DNA of 64,000 nt from Acinetobacter venetianus RAG-1 = CIP 110063 (GCF_000368585.1 NZ_KB849558.1:1034722-1098721), one strand, 5' to 3'; positions 35,222 to 44,186 are shown, numbered from the stretch's first letter. Translations and numbers: made by a program. Notes: generated by a model not told the origin, from the letters alone.

Positions 35222-35782
35222 TTAAGCAGCATCGAGTGATATTAATCGCTCAATATAATACCAACACTCTTCAATTTGATGATGATCTTTATTCACTTTT
35301 GCATATGCAGTCATCCCATCCAAAATGTTAATATACATCGATGTTAATACATGAGGTTGATAGACCTTTGCCTTTTCAAATAAACCTTCAACCAAACCCA
35401 TTAACCACTCTCTATATTCAACGATCGGTTTGATAATAGAGGGATAGGTTTGTAATATTTCTAAAGATGCTTTTTGAAACATACACCCATGGAAGTCATC
35501 TGAGTTAAACCATGCTAAATGCCAAAAATAGACTGCCTTAATTTTGCCAAGATAATCATCTTCTTTTTGTAAACTTACTTCATACTCAATTGCAGCTTGG
35601 ATGCTTTTATTACGACGTGATAAGCACTCTTCTATCAAGCTTTCCTTTGAAGGGAAATACTTGTAAAAAGTCATCTTTGCTACACCTGACTCGCTAATGA
35701 TTCGATCAACCCCAACCGAGCTATAGTTATGGCGATTAAAGAGATTAAGAGCCGTTTCAATAATATCTTCTTTTTTTGACAT
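35222..35782 (-). CDS. TetR/AcrR family regulator
   Basis: The N-terminal HTH is clear: IIETALNLFNRHNYSSVGVD and SGVAKMTFYKYFPSKESLIEE, about residues 7-52. A helical ligand-binding domain follows, with EYREWLMGLVEGLFEKAKVY. At 186 residues it is a standard TetR. It is divergent from the possible iron enzyme at 36229 across a 446-bp AT-rich gap, so it may control itself or that gene. The inducer is unknown. No efflux pump lies next to it. Confidence 0.9.
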   Translation of the reverse strand: MSKKEDIIETALNLFNRHNYSSVGVDRIISESGVAKMTFYKYFPSKESLIEECLSRRNKSIQAAIEYEVSLQKEDDYLGKIKAVYFWHLAWFNSDDFHGCMFQKASLEILQTYPSIIKPIVEYREWLMGLVEGLFEKAKVYQPHVLTSMYINILDGMTAYAKVNKDHHQIEECWYYIERLISLDAA

Positions 35783-36228
35783 GTTATTATCCTTTTAGAA
35801 TTTTAAAAACAACTTAATGTATTATTTAGACACGGTTAAAGCTGGATAATTCTGGCAACCATGTTCCTTCATATTATTTTATGAGTATTACAGAAAATAG
35901 CTAAAAATACCTTATCTACATCTATATAAATTAAGCAAAAAGTCACACACAAACAAGCTAATTTGTAAAAAAATCTTTCGATTCTTAAAAAATTAAAATA
36001 TTAAGTGAACTACCTCACCTTTTCTTAAAAATAGATTAAATCTACAAAGTTTATTTTAATTTTTCAGATTGTTTAATAAATTGATTTCACAAAAAAATCA
36101 TTTTATATTTAAATTATCCAATAAAAAGGTATTTGGTTGATCTAATAGTTATATTCATAAGCAACCAAAGCAAATCGAAACTATATAATTGGAAAAAGCA
36201 ATAATATTAATTCATTGAGTAGAAGACT
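35783..36228. other. 446-bp AT-rich divergent intergenic region
   Basis: It lies between the TetR gene and the gene at 36229. The only element I see is the 13-bp palindrome TAGATTAAATCTA (36032-36044), a possible TetR-type operator. No ORF, RNA gene or gene remnant is supported. Confidence 0.55.
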
Positions 36229-37089
36229 ATGCCAAAAAAATTCGAAGATTTTGACAACCCTAGACAGAAAGCTATAGACGGAATGAAAAATAGTATTTCT
36301 GAAACCTTATGGAATAAGAACCTGAATTTTCTGAAAGAATTACGCGCAGAAATTTCAAATCATCCTGTTTCAAAACACCCTGCAATCCAGCTATTAAATG
36401 ATGGTTTGATCGATAAAGAAACCTTAAAACATATCCATCTAGAATATCGACATGCTATTGTCCAAGTGTTCACAGATGCTTTATTGATGGCACAATTTCA
36501 AACCAAGCAACTCGAACCACGTCTTTTATCGGGTTCGAAGATGTATCCTCGCTTTTTATTAAATCTTAACATTCTGGATGAATTCGGTTTCCGTCCTGCA
36601 GTTGATAAAGATGGCTATTACTCTGGTAATCCTCAATATGCGCACTATCCATTGTTTGAAGATGTGCTTGATGATTTTGAATTATCGCAATCTGAGCGTA
36701 ATAATTACCAACCATCAATTATTGCACAACAAGTTCGAAACTATTTAGAACGTTCATTTGATCGTTACCAAGCTGTTTCGGCTCTACTTGCTGTAGCAGA
36801 AGAAGAAGTTATTTTATTTAGCCCAGCTTTACGCCAAGCAACCAAAGCAGTTGGTTTTGATGTTGATGGTGGTTACTACTATGTACACGGCGTATCACAT
36901 GATGCAACTGCTGAAGCTGCAGATGATGATCATGAAGATGATTTATGGTTTGTACTCGCTCAAGCATGCGTCGAATCAGATTACGCAGCAATTCGTCAAA
37001 TCTGTTTGGAATACTGTGATTTATGGCAGCAATTTTGGGATGAGCAAATTGCAACTTATCAATATGAAACTTTCCGAAAACTGGCTTAG
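36229..37089 (+). CDS. Possible heme-oxygenase-fold iron enzyme (HDO-like)
   Basis: The 286-residue, all-helical, acidic cytoplasmic protein has blocks that resemble the TenA/PqqC/heme-oxygenase superfamily: LEYRHAIVQVFTDALL, an EEEVILFSPAL helix, and a later His/Asp-rich turn GVSHDATAEAADDDHEDDL. Diiron members (UndA, CADD, SznF) place a Glu and His in the first helix, a Glu in the next and a His-x3-Asp type motif in the last. The candidates here are E136-region residues, EEE and the DDDHEDD run. Substrate unknown; the similarity is by eye and may be fold-level only. It lies opposite a TetR regulator. Confidence 0.5.
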   Translation: MPKKFEDFDNPRQKAIDGMKNSISETLWNKNLNFLKELRAEISNHPVSKHPAIQLLNDGLIDKETLKHIHLEYRHAIVQVFTDALLMAQFQTKQLEPRLLSGSKMYPRFLLNLNILDEFGFRPAVDKDGYYSGNPQYAHYPLFEDVLDDFELSQSERNNYQPSIIAQQVRNYLERSFDRYQAVSALLAVAEEEVILFSPALRQATKAVGFDVDGGYYYVHGVSHDATAEAADDDHEDDLWFVLAQACVESDYAAIRQICLEYCDLWQQFWDEQIATYQYETFRKLA

Positions 37090-37138
37090 TTTTAGATCAA
37101 GGTCATTTCTAAACTCAATATAGAAGTGACCTTGTCAT

Positions 37139-38023
37139 TTAAAACAAGAGTGATCGATGTGCTGCTACGCCCGCCATTGTTCCATCTCCTACAGCCAATG
37201 AAACAGAACCACCTAAACGCGCAACATCTCCACAAGCAAAAACACCAGTAACTGAAGTTTCTTTCAATGTATTGGTTTTAATCATTTCACCCATAGAGTT
37301 CTGTTCTAACTCACATCCTAGATGAACAATCCACTCTTGATTAATTAGACATCGTGTACTCACAAACGCCCCATCTAAAGCAACCGAGCTATCATCTTCT
37401 AAAACAATATTGCATTCACCATTAATCTCTTTAATCCTTCTTTTTTCAATCTTGATATTTCGAGCTTGCAGTGCTTGTTCTGTTTCTATATCGATACCTT
37501 GATTATTTAAGAATAAAGTGACACTCCCCCAATCAATCAACATCATCGACATATGGATAGAATGTTCTGATGAGGCAATGATTCCAATATTGCCTTTATT
37601 TAACTCATAACCATGACAATATGGACAATGAAAAATACTGGTTCCCCATCGCTCTGAAACTCCCTTAATTTCGGGTAATTGATCTTTTATACCTGTGGCT
37701 ATGATCAAACGTTTTGCTGTTAAGGATTGAACGCCATCAATACAAACATGGAAATGCCCATCTTTCGTTTCAACTCGCTTTACTTTGCCTTGCTGCCAAT
37801 TCACAGTTTCATATTTCATTAATTGCTGTTTGCCAATATGCGCAATTTCACTTGCAGACGTACCATCTTGAGTCAAAAAACCATGAGAAAATTCAGCAAA
37901 ACGATTCCTCCTTTCTCCTGCATCGATAATGACAACATTTCGTCTCGCTCTAGCCAAAGGTAATGCAGCTGCTAAACCCGCATAGCTTCCACCAATAATT
38001 GCTACATCATGAATCATAATCAC
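37139..38023 (-). CDS. Thioredoxin-reductase-like FAD/NAD(P)-dependent oxidoreductase
   Basis: The 294-residue protein has the FAD Rossmann motif VAIIGGSYAGLAAALPLARA at the N-terminus, the redox-active pair FHCPYCHGYE at about residue 140 and the closing FAD motif GVFACGDVARLGGS. It lacks long extra domains, so it resembles TrxB-like and AhpF-fragment proteins rather than true thioredoxin reductase (usually 315-320 residues). It is divergent from an Rrf2 gene, and two palindromes lie between, so the two are likely co-regulated, probably in redox or thiol stress. The partner protein is unknown. Confidence 0.88.
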   Translation of the reverse strand: MIMIHDVAIIGGSYAGLAAALPLARARRNVVIIDAGERRNRFAEFSHGFLTQDGTSASEIAHIGKQQLMKYETVNWQQGKVKRVETKDGHFHVCIDGVQSLTAKRLIIATGIKDQLPEIKGVSERWGTSIFHCPYCHGYELNKGNIGIIASSEHSIHMSMMLIDWGSVTLFLNNQGIDIETEQALQARNIKIEKRRIKEINGECNIVLEDDSSVALDGAFVSTRCLINQEWIVHLGCELEQNSMGEMIKTNTLKETSVTGVFACGDVARLGGSVSLAVGDGTMAGVAAHRSLLF

Positions 38024-38031
38024 ACCAATAA

Positions 38032-38088
38032 GTAACTTTTAAAGTTACGGTAATACTATTCTTTTTATTTTGCAACTTTTGATGTTAC
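38032..38088. promoter_or_regulatory. Twin palindromic operators in the oxidoreductase/Rrf2 divergent region
   Basis: GTAACTTTTAAAGTTAC (38032-38048) is a perfect 17-bp palindrome. GCAACTTTTGATGTTAC (38072-38088) is an imperfect copy with the same GYAACTTTT half, 40 bp apart centre to centre. They sit between the two divergent starts, one close to each gene. They are the likely binding sites of the Rrf2 regulator. Confidence 0.7.
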
Positions 38089-38122
38089 ATTAAGACAACT
38101 CCTACTTTTACAATCCTACCTC

Positions 38123-38560
38123 ATGCGAACTGACAGCAAGCTTTCACGGATGCTACATGTGCTTTTACACATGGCTAGAAATAACAAAACTTACACTTCT
38201 GATGAAATAGCGCAAATGCTATCTACCAATCCAGTGGTGATTCGAAGAACTATGGCTGGCTTGAAAAAAGCAGGCTTTATTCATTCTGAAAAAGGTCCTA
38301 AAGGCGGTTGGTCATTGGTTGAAGACCTCAGTAAAATTACGCTTTTTGATATTTATAATGCGGTTGGTGAACCAACTATTTTTGCAATGGGCAATGAAAG
38401 AGTTAATCCAGATTGTGCTGTTGAAAGAGTCGTAAATGCAGCTTTAGATGATGCAATGAATCAAGCGCAAACGATCTTACTTACCCAACTCAAGGCAACG
38501 ACACTTGCCGATCTGGCATTGGGGTTTGATCAGATTTGTACTCAGGAATCTTTTAAGTAA
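38123..38560 (+). CDS. Rrf2 family transcriptional regulator
   Basis: A 145-residue protein has a winged HTH (LSRMLHVLLHMARNNKTYTS-DEIAQMLSTNPVVIRRTMAGL, GWSLVEDLSKITLFDIYNAV). Two Cys (DCAVERVV and QICTQE) could sense redox. It lacks the three-Cys Fe-S cluster motif of IscR, so it is closer to the YwnA/HypR subgroup. The divergent FAD oxidoreductase and the twin operators at 38032 and 38072 are the likely target. Disulfide or thiol sensing is inferred from family and context. Confidence 0.88.
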   Translation: MRTDSKLSRMLHVLLHMARNNKTYTSDEIAQMLSTNPVVIRRTMAGLKKAGFIHSEKGPKGGWSLVEDLSKITLFDIYNAVGEPTIFAMGNERVNPDCAVERVVNAALDDAMNQAQTILLTQLKATTLADLALGFDQICTQESFK

Positions 38561-38685
38561 TTGCAGATACGCTAGATAAAACCAACTTCATCAAAACATA
38601 TTTTTCAATGTAAAAATTCGCCAAATTTATCTGCATCGAGTTGAGAATTACAATACAATTCAACTTTGTTTTAATTTCTTCCGCT

Positions 38686-39141
38686 ATGTTTTCACAATTT
38701 GACGTTAACTTACTTGTATTGTTGATTCTTTTAGGCTGTGGAATCTTTAGTCATAATACAGCCGTGACTGTGGCTGCTGGTGTTTTGATTCTCGTGAAAC
38801 TTACACCTCTTGATCAGTTTTTCCCTCTTATACAGCAACATGGGCTTAATGTCGGCATCATCATTTTGACCATTGGTGTACTATCGCCAATCGCAAGTGG
38901 CAAACTAAGCGGTGAAAGTATTCTAAAATCTTTTGTAAGCTGGAAATCACTTCTCGCGATCGCTGTCGGACTATTAGTGGCATGGTTGGGTGGCCGTGGA
39001 GTGAAGCTCATGAGCAATCAACCAGATGTCGTCGCGGGTTTATTAATCGGGACTGTTGCAGGCGTTGCCCTACTACGAGGAGTTCCAGTTGGCCCTCTCA
39101 TCGCAGCAGGAATATTATCGGTTTTGATTGGTAAGTCTTAG
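38686..39141 (+). CDS. DUF441 (YeaL-like) small membrane protein
   Basis: The 151-residue protein has four to five hydrophobic segments and the DUF441 pattern ([54 protein letters not shown] near the end). ATG 38686 ([10 protein letters not shown]) fits better than the TTG at 38641, which adds an ill-fitting stretch. The family is inner-membrane and uncharacterised. It converges on metR with about 10 bp between, so it probably has its own promoter. Confidence 0.85.
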   Translation: MFSQFDVNLLVLLILLGCGIFSHNTAVTVAAGVLILVKLTPLDQFFPLIQQHGLNVGIIILTIGVLSPIASGKLSGESILKSFVSWKSLLAIAVGLLVAWLGGRGVKLMSNQPDVVAGLLIGTVAGVALLRGVPVGPLIAAGILSVLIGKS

Positions 39142-39152
39142 TTTAAGCACGA

Positions 39153-40073
39153 TCAGCGTTCATAATAAACTGCACGCTTTTGTGAGAACTTTTCCAACTG
39201 CTTTAAAAAGCCCTCAAAATAGCTCTTTTCTGTGTCTTCTGTACGATAGCCCGCATACAGTGTACGTCTTAAACCTTTTGGCGATACACAGTCTAAACGG
39301 CGACTGACCACCCATCCTTTTTGTTCATATTCATTGACAACCCAATCAGGTAAAGCCGCTATACCTCGTCCACTTGCAACCAATTGAATCAGCATTTGAG
39401 TCAAATCAGTCGTCCGAATATGCTTTGGATGAATATTTGCAGGAATAAATAAATGCGCCATGATATCCAAACGATGCTTATCGACAGGATAGGTAATCAA
39501 TGTTTCTTCTGCCAAATCTTGTATCGAAACTTTTTCAGCACGCACTAATGGATGCGTAGTTGATAATACTAAACGCGATTCATATTCAAAAATTGGAAAA
39601 TATTCAATCCCTTTCAAAGCAATTGGATCAGCGGTAATAAGTAAATCAAACTCTGCATTCTGTAATAATTCATGTGGATTTGATTCAAAACCTGCTGCAA
39701 AATCTAGGTCAACATCAGGATATTGTTGACGATATTGATTAAGCAAAGGCATTAACCAATCAAAGCAACTATGGCATTCAGATGAAAAAATGATACGTCC
39801 AGTTTGACCATGCACAATACGAGTAATATCTGTTTGCGCAATTTGAACTTGCGGCAATACATCATCCGCCAGTTTAAGCAGTCGTTGCCCCACATTAGAG
39901 AAAGCCACAGGACGACTACGGCGGTTGACTACCTCAACGCCATACCAATGATCAAGTTCTTTTAATTGATGTGAAATTGCTGAAGGTGTGAGACATAAAT
40001 CTGCTGCCGCAGCGACCAATGAACCATGCTCTCTTAAAGCAAGAAGCGTTTTTAAATGACGAAGTTCTAACAT
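39153..40073 (-). CDS. metR: MetR-like LysR-type regulator
   Basis: MLELRHLKTLLALREHGSLV and AAAADLCLTPSAISHQLKEL form the LysR HTH. The effector domain has SSECHSCFDWLMPLL, close to the ECHSCIQWLTP of E. coli MetR, and continues with ADPIALKGIEYFPIFEYES, ETLITYPVDKHRLD and GRGIAALPDWVVNE. MetR activates methionine and folate genes with homocysteine as cofactor. ATG 40073 (MLELRH) is chosen over 40097. No metE lies in the window. Candidate TGAA-N5-TTCA type sites occur upstream at 40198 and 40360. Confidence 0.9.
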   Translation of the reverse strand: MLELRHLKTLLALREHGSLVAAAADLCLTPSAISHQLKELDHWYGVEVVNRRSRPVAFSNVGQRLLKLADDVLPQVQIAQTDITRIVHGQTGRIIFSSECHSCFDWLMPLLNQYRQQYPDVDLDFAAGFESNPHELLQNAEFDLLITADPIALKGIEYFPIFEYESRLVLSTTHPLVRAEKVSIQDLAEETLITYPVDKHRLDIMAHLFIPANIHPKHIRTTDLTQMLIQLVASGRGIAALPDWVVNEYEQKGWVVSRRLDCVSPKGLRRTLYAGYRTEDTEKSYFEGFLKQLEKFSQKRAVYYER

Positions 40074-40443
40074 GAATAATAACCAGAAAAACAACAACTT
40101 TCCTTTAATCTAAATCTAGTCAATGCACAGATAGAAAGGATAAGCTGCTGCCCTTTAATTTATTAATTGAATTGTTTTCATCTTAACATAGCATTAATGA
40201 GATAGTCTCAACATGAATTCTATTTAATTGTTATTTTATTAAATGAAATTTAATTATTTGAAATATCACCTATTCAATCATCACAAAATTGAGAATACTA
40301 AACGATAGGACGGCTAAGTACGCAGCAAGTATCGGCAGTTAAAAAATTTCAGTTTGAACTGAAAACATTTCATTCAATCCAAGCCCTATCATTTATTAAA
40401 ACTTTTAAACTATCAGCTGGATTTCTGTAGACCTTATAAAACC
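40074..40443. other. 370-bp metR/queH divergent region
   Basis: It contains an imperfect MetR-type site TGAGATAGTCTCA (40198-40210), an 18-bp palindrome TTTCAGTTTGAACTGAAA (40347-40364) and the overlapping MetR consensus TGAAAACATTTCA (40360-40372). Another pair of short inverted repeats (CGATA/TATCG, about 40302-40335) could form a leader hairpin of queH. No ORF is supported. Confidence 0.6.
40360..40372. promoter_or_regulatory. Candidate MetR-type operator before queH
   Basis: TGAAAACATTTCA fits TGAA-N5-TTCA exactly. It lies 72 bp before the queH start and overlaps the 18-bp palindrome 40347-40364. A weaker TGAG-N5-CTCA copy (40198-40210) is closer to metR. Target assignment is inference. 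Confidence 0.5.
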
Positions 40444-41139
40444 ATGACACGTCAAAGCCAAAAGACGCTTGAACGCCAAAAACTCAGCTTACCGAAAGGT
40501 CATAACAAATTGCTGTTGCATTCATGCTGTGCCCCATGTTCAGGCGAAGTCATGGAAACACTGATAGAGTCTGGTATCGATTTCTCTATCTTTTTCTATA
40601 ATCCTAATATTCACCCAGTCAAAGAATATTTGATTCGTAAAGAAGAAAATATCCGTTTTGCCGAAAAGCATAATATCCCTTTTATCGATTGTGATTACGA
40701 TACCGATAACTGGTTTGCTCGAGCCAAAGGAATGGAGAATGAACCTGAAAAAGGCATTCGCTGTACCATGTGTTTCGACATGCGTTTTGAGAGAACAGCG
40801 CTCTACGCACATGAACATGGATTTAGTTTAATTAGTAGTTCTTTAGGCATTTCTCGCTGGAAGAATATGCAGCAAATCAATGATTGTGGACTTCGTGCCG
40901 CTGCTCATTATCCGGATATTCAATATTGGGATTATAACTGGCGCAAGCATGGCGGCGCTGTACGCATGTTGGAGATCAGCAAACGAGAAGAATTTTATCA
41001 ACAAGAATACTGTGGCTGTGTCTATTCGCTTAGGGATACCAATCGCTGGCGTATGAGTAACGGACGTGATCGAATTCAATTAGGTGTGAAATTTTATAGT
41101 AATGCAATGGATGAAGATCAAAATACTTCCAGTAAATAA
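40444..41139 (+). CDS. queH: QueH, epoxyqueuosine reductase
   Basis: QueH performs the last step of queuosine synthesis in tRNA wobble position 34, reducing epoxyqueuosine to queuosine. Motifs are [20 protein letters not shown] near the start, [18 protein letters not shown] in the middle, and [11 protein letters not shown]. The Cys pairs bind an Fe-S cluster and the redox-active Cys. It replaces the cobalamin-dependent QueG. It sits alone opposite metR, and a MetR-type site precedes it; a link between methionine/SAM supply (SAM donates the ribosyl of epoxyqueuosine) and queuosine would be logical but is untested. Confidence 0.92.
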   Translation: MTRQSQKTLERQKLSLPKGHNKLLLHSCCAPCSGEVMETLIESGIDFSIFFYNPNIHPVKEYLIRKEENIRFAEKHNIPFIDCDYDTDNWFARAKGMENEPEKGIRCTMCFDMRFERTALYAHEHGFSLISSSLGISRWKNMQQINDCGLRAAAHYPDIQYWDYNWRKHGGAVRMLEISKREEFYQQEYCGCVYSLRDTNRWRMSNGRDRIQLGVKFYSNAMDEDQNTSSK

Positions 41140-41164
41140 TACTCAATCATCAGCCAAATACCCT

Positions 41165-41195
41165 AAAAAGGCTGATCGCGAAGATCAGCCTTTTT
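41165..41195 (+). terminator. Bidirectional terminator between queH and the DUF4198 gene
   Basis: AAAAAGGCTGATC (41165-41177) pairs with GATCAGCCTTTTT (41183-41195) around GCGAA. T-runs follow on both strands. Confidence 0.92.
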
Positions 41196-41198
41196 ATT

Positions 41199-41990
41199 TT
41201 AATTTACAGACAAACTAATGATGGTATAAAACTGATTACTCGGCTTTTTCTTAGAATCTACAGTCTCACTGACTTCAACTAAATACTCCGTTGCTTTTGG
41301 AAAAATAAGCTCTGCTGTTCCATCTATTAAAGTTTTCAAATTCTTAGCTTGCTCATCTGTAGCACCTTTAGCTCGAATCACAACATTGGCATTTGCTAAT
41401 GCTTGATTGTCTTTTGAAACCTTAATTTTTACCGCTTGATTAGCCTTTAATTCATTTGGATGCGTCAAAAACTCAACTTGAATAGGTGCTAACATTGCTT
41501 GAATTGGGGTATTTTTTTCTTTTGATACATAAGTGAATAATGTCCATTCACGCTTCACTTCGGTTGGCGTATATTTCTTCGCTTTTAAATCCGCAGGGAT
41601 TACATAATCACGCTCAGCTTTTTTAGGCGCTTGATCCGCAGGCATGTCAAAAAACATTTTCCATTCTTTTTGATCTTGAACGTATTTCAATGGATAAGTC
41701 GTGCTTGTTTTAACCGTATAAGTCCCTGACTCTGGAAGCTTAAGATCAAATACCGTTGTAGAGCCTAATTTAGATTCAGGTTCAATCAAATTCTTGTTGT
41801 TATTAGGACTTATAATTTCAAACTTTGCATCTTTCAGTGCATATTCACTATTCAATGCCTCTTCTGCATAACCTGAAACAACCGCAACCTGCGTTTGTGA
41901 AGTATTATAGACCAATGGTGCAACATAAGGTTCATGTGCAAAACTAGAAACTGAAAGCATCAGTAATGAACTAGCCAATAAAGTTCTCAT
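41199..41990 (-). CDS. DUF4198-type periplasmic protein
   Basis: MRTLLASSLLMLSVSSFAHE has a signal peptide with cleavage after SFA. The mature protein starts HEPYVAPLVYN, as many DUF4198 (NikM-like) proteins start with a His-rich N-terminus after processing. It has beta-sandwich carbohydrate-binding-like repeats (PESGTYTVKTSTTYPL, QALANANVVIRAKGA). Such proteins are often linked to metal or heme uptake. A Fur-like site upstream (42058-42076) supports an iron-stress role here. It converges on queH. Function is inferred only. Confidence 0.8.
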   Translation of the reverse strand: MRTLLASSLLMLSVSSFAHEPYVAPLVYNTSQTQVAVVSGYAEEALNSEYALKDAKFEIISPNNNKNLIEPESKLGSTTVFDLKLPESGTYTVKTSTTYPLKYVQDQKEWKMFFDMPADQAPKKAERDYVIPADLKAKKYTPTEVKREWTLFTYVSKEKNTPIQAMLAPIQVEFLTHPNELKANQAVKIKVSKDNQALANANVVIRAKGATDEQAKNLKTLIDGTAELIFPKATEYLVEVSETVDSKKKPSNQFYTIISLSVN

Positions 41991-42057
41991 AAATCATCTC
42001 CACCCTAAAAACATATAAATTTGATCGCATTTAATTCAGCATTATTATACACAAATG

Positions 42058-42076
42058 CAAATAATTATCATTATAT
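42058..42076 (-). promoter_or_regulatory. Fur-box-like site upstream of the DUF4198 gene
   Basis: GCAAATAATTATCATTATA matches the 19-bp Fur consensus at 14 positions, including a clean ATTATCATTAT-type half. It lies 68 bp before the DUF4198 start; the MFS gene on the other strand starts 110 bp away and might also be affected. Confidence 0.6.
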
Positions 42077-42185
42077 TTAAATGATTCATTCTTTAATTTA
42101 TTCCACTGTTAAAAATTACGTTCCTTTTCACTTTTATTTTGTTAGCTCGAATATAATATGCTCGGTTTATTATTTTAGAGTCATT

Positions 42186-43403
42186 ATGTCCTCTCTAAGC
42201 TCTCCTACACTCTCCTCTCAACCTAAACACTATTCATTATTTCTCGTTATTTTTTCTCTTGCGGTCGGTAGTTTTTGCATTGGAACGACCGAGTTTGTGG
42301 CAATGGGATTGATTCAAGAAATCGCAAGTGATCTGAATGTGAGTGTTCCCCACGCTGGCTATTTCATTAGCGCTTATGCTTTAGGTGTGATGGTTGGTGC
42401 ACCGATTATTGCAATCTTAGGCGCGAAAGTTCCTCGAAAAACGTTATTACTTAGCTTAATGCTGTTCTATGGCTTGGCGAATGCTGCTACAGCTTTTGCG
42501 ACAACTCCAGAGACAATGTTAGTTTCTCGTTTTATCGCAGGTTTTCCTCATGGTGCTTATTTTGGAGTTGCAGCATTGGTTGCAGCTGAGCTTGCAGGTA
42601 AACAACGTCGTGCAACTGCGATTGCACAAGTGATGATGGGTCTAACAATCGCCAATGTGATTGGTGTACCTATTGCAACGTGGTTGGGTCAGCAGTTCGG
42701 ATGGAAAGCGGGTTTTGAGTTTTCCGCAATTATTGCCTTCATCACCCTGATTGGGGTAAGTCTATTTGTACCGAACATTCCACTACAGAAAACCGCAAGT
42801 ATCCGTGCTGAAGTTGCTGGACTCAAAAATATCAATATGTGGTTGGCACTTGCTGTAGGTGCAGTTGGTTTTGGCGGTATGTTCTCAGTTTATAGTTATG
42901 TATCTCCTATTCTGACTGAATACACAGAAGCAAATATCTCAATCGTTCCTATCGCATTAGCCATTTGGGGAACAGGTATGGTATTTGGAGGACTTGTGGC
43001 TGGATGGTTAGCGGATAAAGACTTGTTTAAAACCATGATTGGAATTTTGATTAGTTCAGCACTCGCATTCGTATTTGCCAGCTTTATGATGTCAAACCTA
43101 TATTCAGCAATATTGGCTTTATTCCTGATAGGCTTTACAGTGATTGGTCTTGGTGGTGCTTTACAAACCTATCTTATGGATATTGCTGGCGATGCACAAA
43201 CACTAGCGGCCTCACTGAATCATTCTGCATTCAACTTAGCCAACGCACTTGGTGCATTCCTAGGTGGCTGGGTGCTTAGTCATAATATGGGTTGGCTCGC
43301 ACCAATTTGGGTGGGTTTTGTTTTAAGTCTTGGTGGATTAGTTATTTTATTAATCGCTCTAGCTGTCGCAAAATATACAAAGAAAGAATCTGTAGCATCA
43401 TAG
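42186..43403 (+). CDS. MFS transporter (DHA1/AraJ-like exporter)
   Basis: The 405-residue protein has twelve predicted helices and the MFS features SVPHAGYFISAYALGVMVGAPI and LGAKVPRKTLLLSLMLFYGL between helices 2 and 3. Arg/Gly-rich sequences such as AELAGKQRRATAIAQVMMGLT are typical of drug/sugar-efflux AraJ-type proteins. The in-frame ATG at 42081 would add 35 residues not expected; I choose ATG 42186 (MSSLSSPTL). Substrate is unknown. A strong hairpin straddles the stop codon and a terminator follows. Confidence 0.9.
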   Translation: MSSLSSPTLSSQPKHYSLFLVIFSLAVGSFCIGTTEFVAMGLIQEIASDLNVSVPHAGYFISAYALGVMVGAPIIAILGAKVPRKTLLLSLMLFYGLANAATAFATTPETMLVSRFIAGFPHGAYFGVAALVAAELAGKQRRATAIAQVMMGLTIANVIGVPIATWLGQQFGWKAGFEFSAIIAFITLIGVSLFVPNIPLQKTASIRAEVAGLKNINMWLALAVGAVGFGGMFSVYSYVSPILTEYTEANISIVPIALAIWGTGMVFGGLVAGWLADKDLFKTMIGILISSALAFVFASFMMSNLYSAILALFLIGFTVIGLGGALQTYLMDIAGDAQTLAASLNHSAFNLANALGAFLGGWVLSHNMGWLAPIWVGFVLSLGGLVILLIALAVAKYTKKESVAS

Positions 43404-43422
43404 CTACAGATTCAAAAACATC

Positions 43423-43446
43423 ACACAATCTTTCCTTGTGTTTTTA
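43423..43446 (+). terminator. Terminator after the MFS gene
   Basis: ACACAA (43423-43428) pairs with TTGTGT (43436-43441) and runs into TTTTTATAAA. An 11-bp hairpin, GAATCTGTAGC (43386-43396) with GCTACAGATTC (43402-43412), straddles the stop codon just before it. Confidence 0.65.
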
Positions 43447-43473
43447 TAAAAGATTATTCAATAAAATCAAAAT

Positions 43474-44091
43474 TTAGAGACTGCCTCTTAATTTCTCAAT
43501 CTGTTGATCATGCCATTTCGATAAAAATAGCAACGCGGTACTACCGCCAATTAATGCAAAAAACATATCAGACTGTGTATCCCACTCATAACCTTGAGTT
43601 CCGAGGAATTCTTCTGCTCCCTGTCCCAACAACAATGCTGCGGCCCACTCGATCAACTCATACGTTGCACTTATCGCGAGTACAATACAAATCACAATAA
43701 AACTCAGTATTTTGCCTTTGGCTAAAATATGATTTCGAATCAATATTTCACGAGCAACTACTGCTGGAACAAAACCTTGCATGAAATGCCCTATTTTATC
43801 GTAAGGATTACGATCTAAATTAAACCAGTCTGCAATTTCAAAGCCCAAAGGCACGCGTGCATAGGTATAAGCACCGCCAACAATAAGAACAATTGCATGC
43901 AAAAAAATTAGACTATATAGCAAGTTCGTCAAAGGAAACTTTTTAAAGCTCATAAATAACACAGGCATCACAATCAAGACTGGTATCACTTCCATCAACC
44001 ACGTCATTCGATCATATGGCTTAATCCCAGAAAGAATCAAAACAATAGCTATAATCGTTGTTCCCAAACCTAATAAAGAAATTCGCATCAT
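43474..44091 (-). CDS. DUF2238 (YjdF-like) membrane protein
   Basis: The 205-residue protein has six or so membrane helices and the DUF2238 signature DRNPYDKIGHFMQGFVPAVV and EFLGTQGYEWDTQSDMFFAL-IGG, with an Asp/His-rich loop region. It is an inner-membrane protein of unknown function, common in gammaproteobacteria. Start ATG 44091 gives MMRISLLGLGTT; ATG 44088 is possible. It is convergent with the MFS gene and separated from the siderophore operon by a terminator. Confidence 0.85.
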   Translation of the reverse strand: MMRISLLGLGTTIIAIVLILSGIKPYDRMTWLMEVIPVLIVMPVLFMSFKKFPLTNLLYSLIFLHAIVLIVGGAYTYARVPLGFEIADWFNLDRNPYDKIGHFMQGFVPAVVAREILIRNHILAKGKILSFIVICIVLAISATYELIEWAAALLLGQGAEEFLGTQGYEWDTQSDMFFALIGGSTALLFLSKWHDQQIEKLRGSL

Positions 44092-44131
44092 TTTATAAAA
44101 AGTATTGATTCATTTACTCATGACATCATAT

Positions 44132-44163
44132 AAAAAACCCGTGGAAAGTCCTGCGGGTTTTTG
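44132..44163 (-). terminator. Terminator of the siderophore-importer operon
   Basis: AAACCCG (44135-44141) pairs with CGGGTTT (44154-44160). The minus strand continues in TTTTTTATATG and the plus strand in TTTTTG, so it may act in both directions. It follows the binding-protein gene. Confidence 0.8.
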
Positions 44164-44186
44164 TTATAAAATCGGCGAATTAAGCT

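Noticed and set aside
36818..37123. Two ORFs of 78 and 90 aa inside and across the end of the gene at 36229
   Set aside because: His/Gln-rich and Met-rich sequences on other frames of a His/Asp-rich region; both are shadows.
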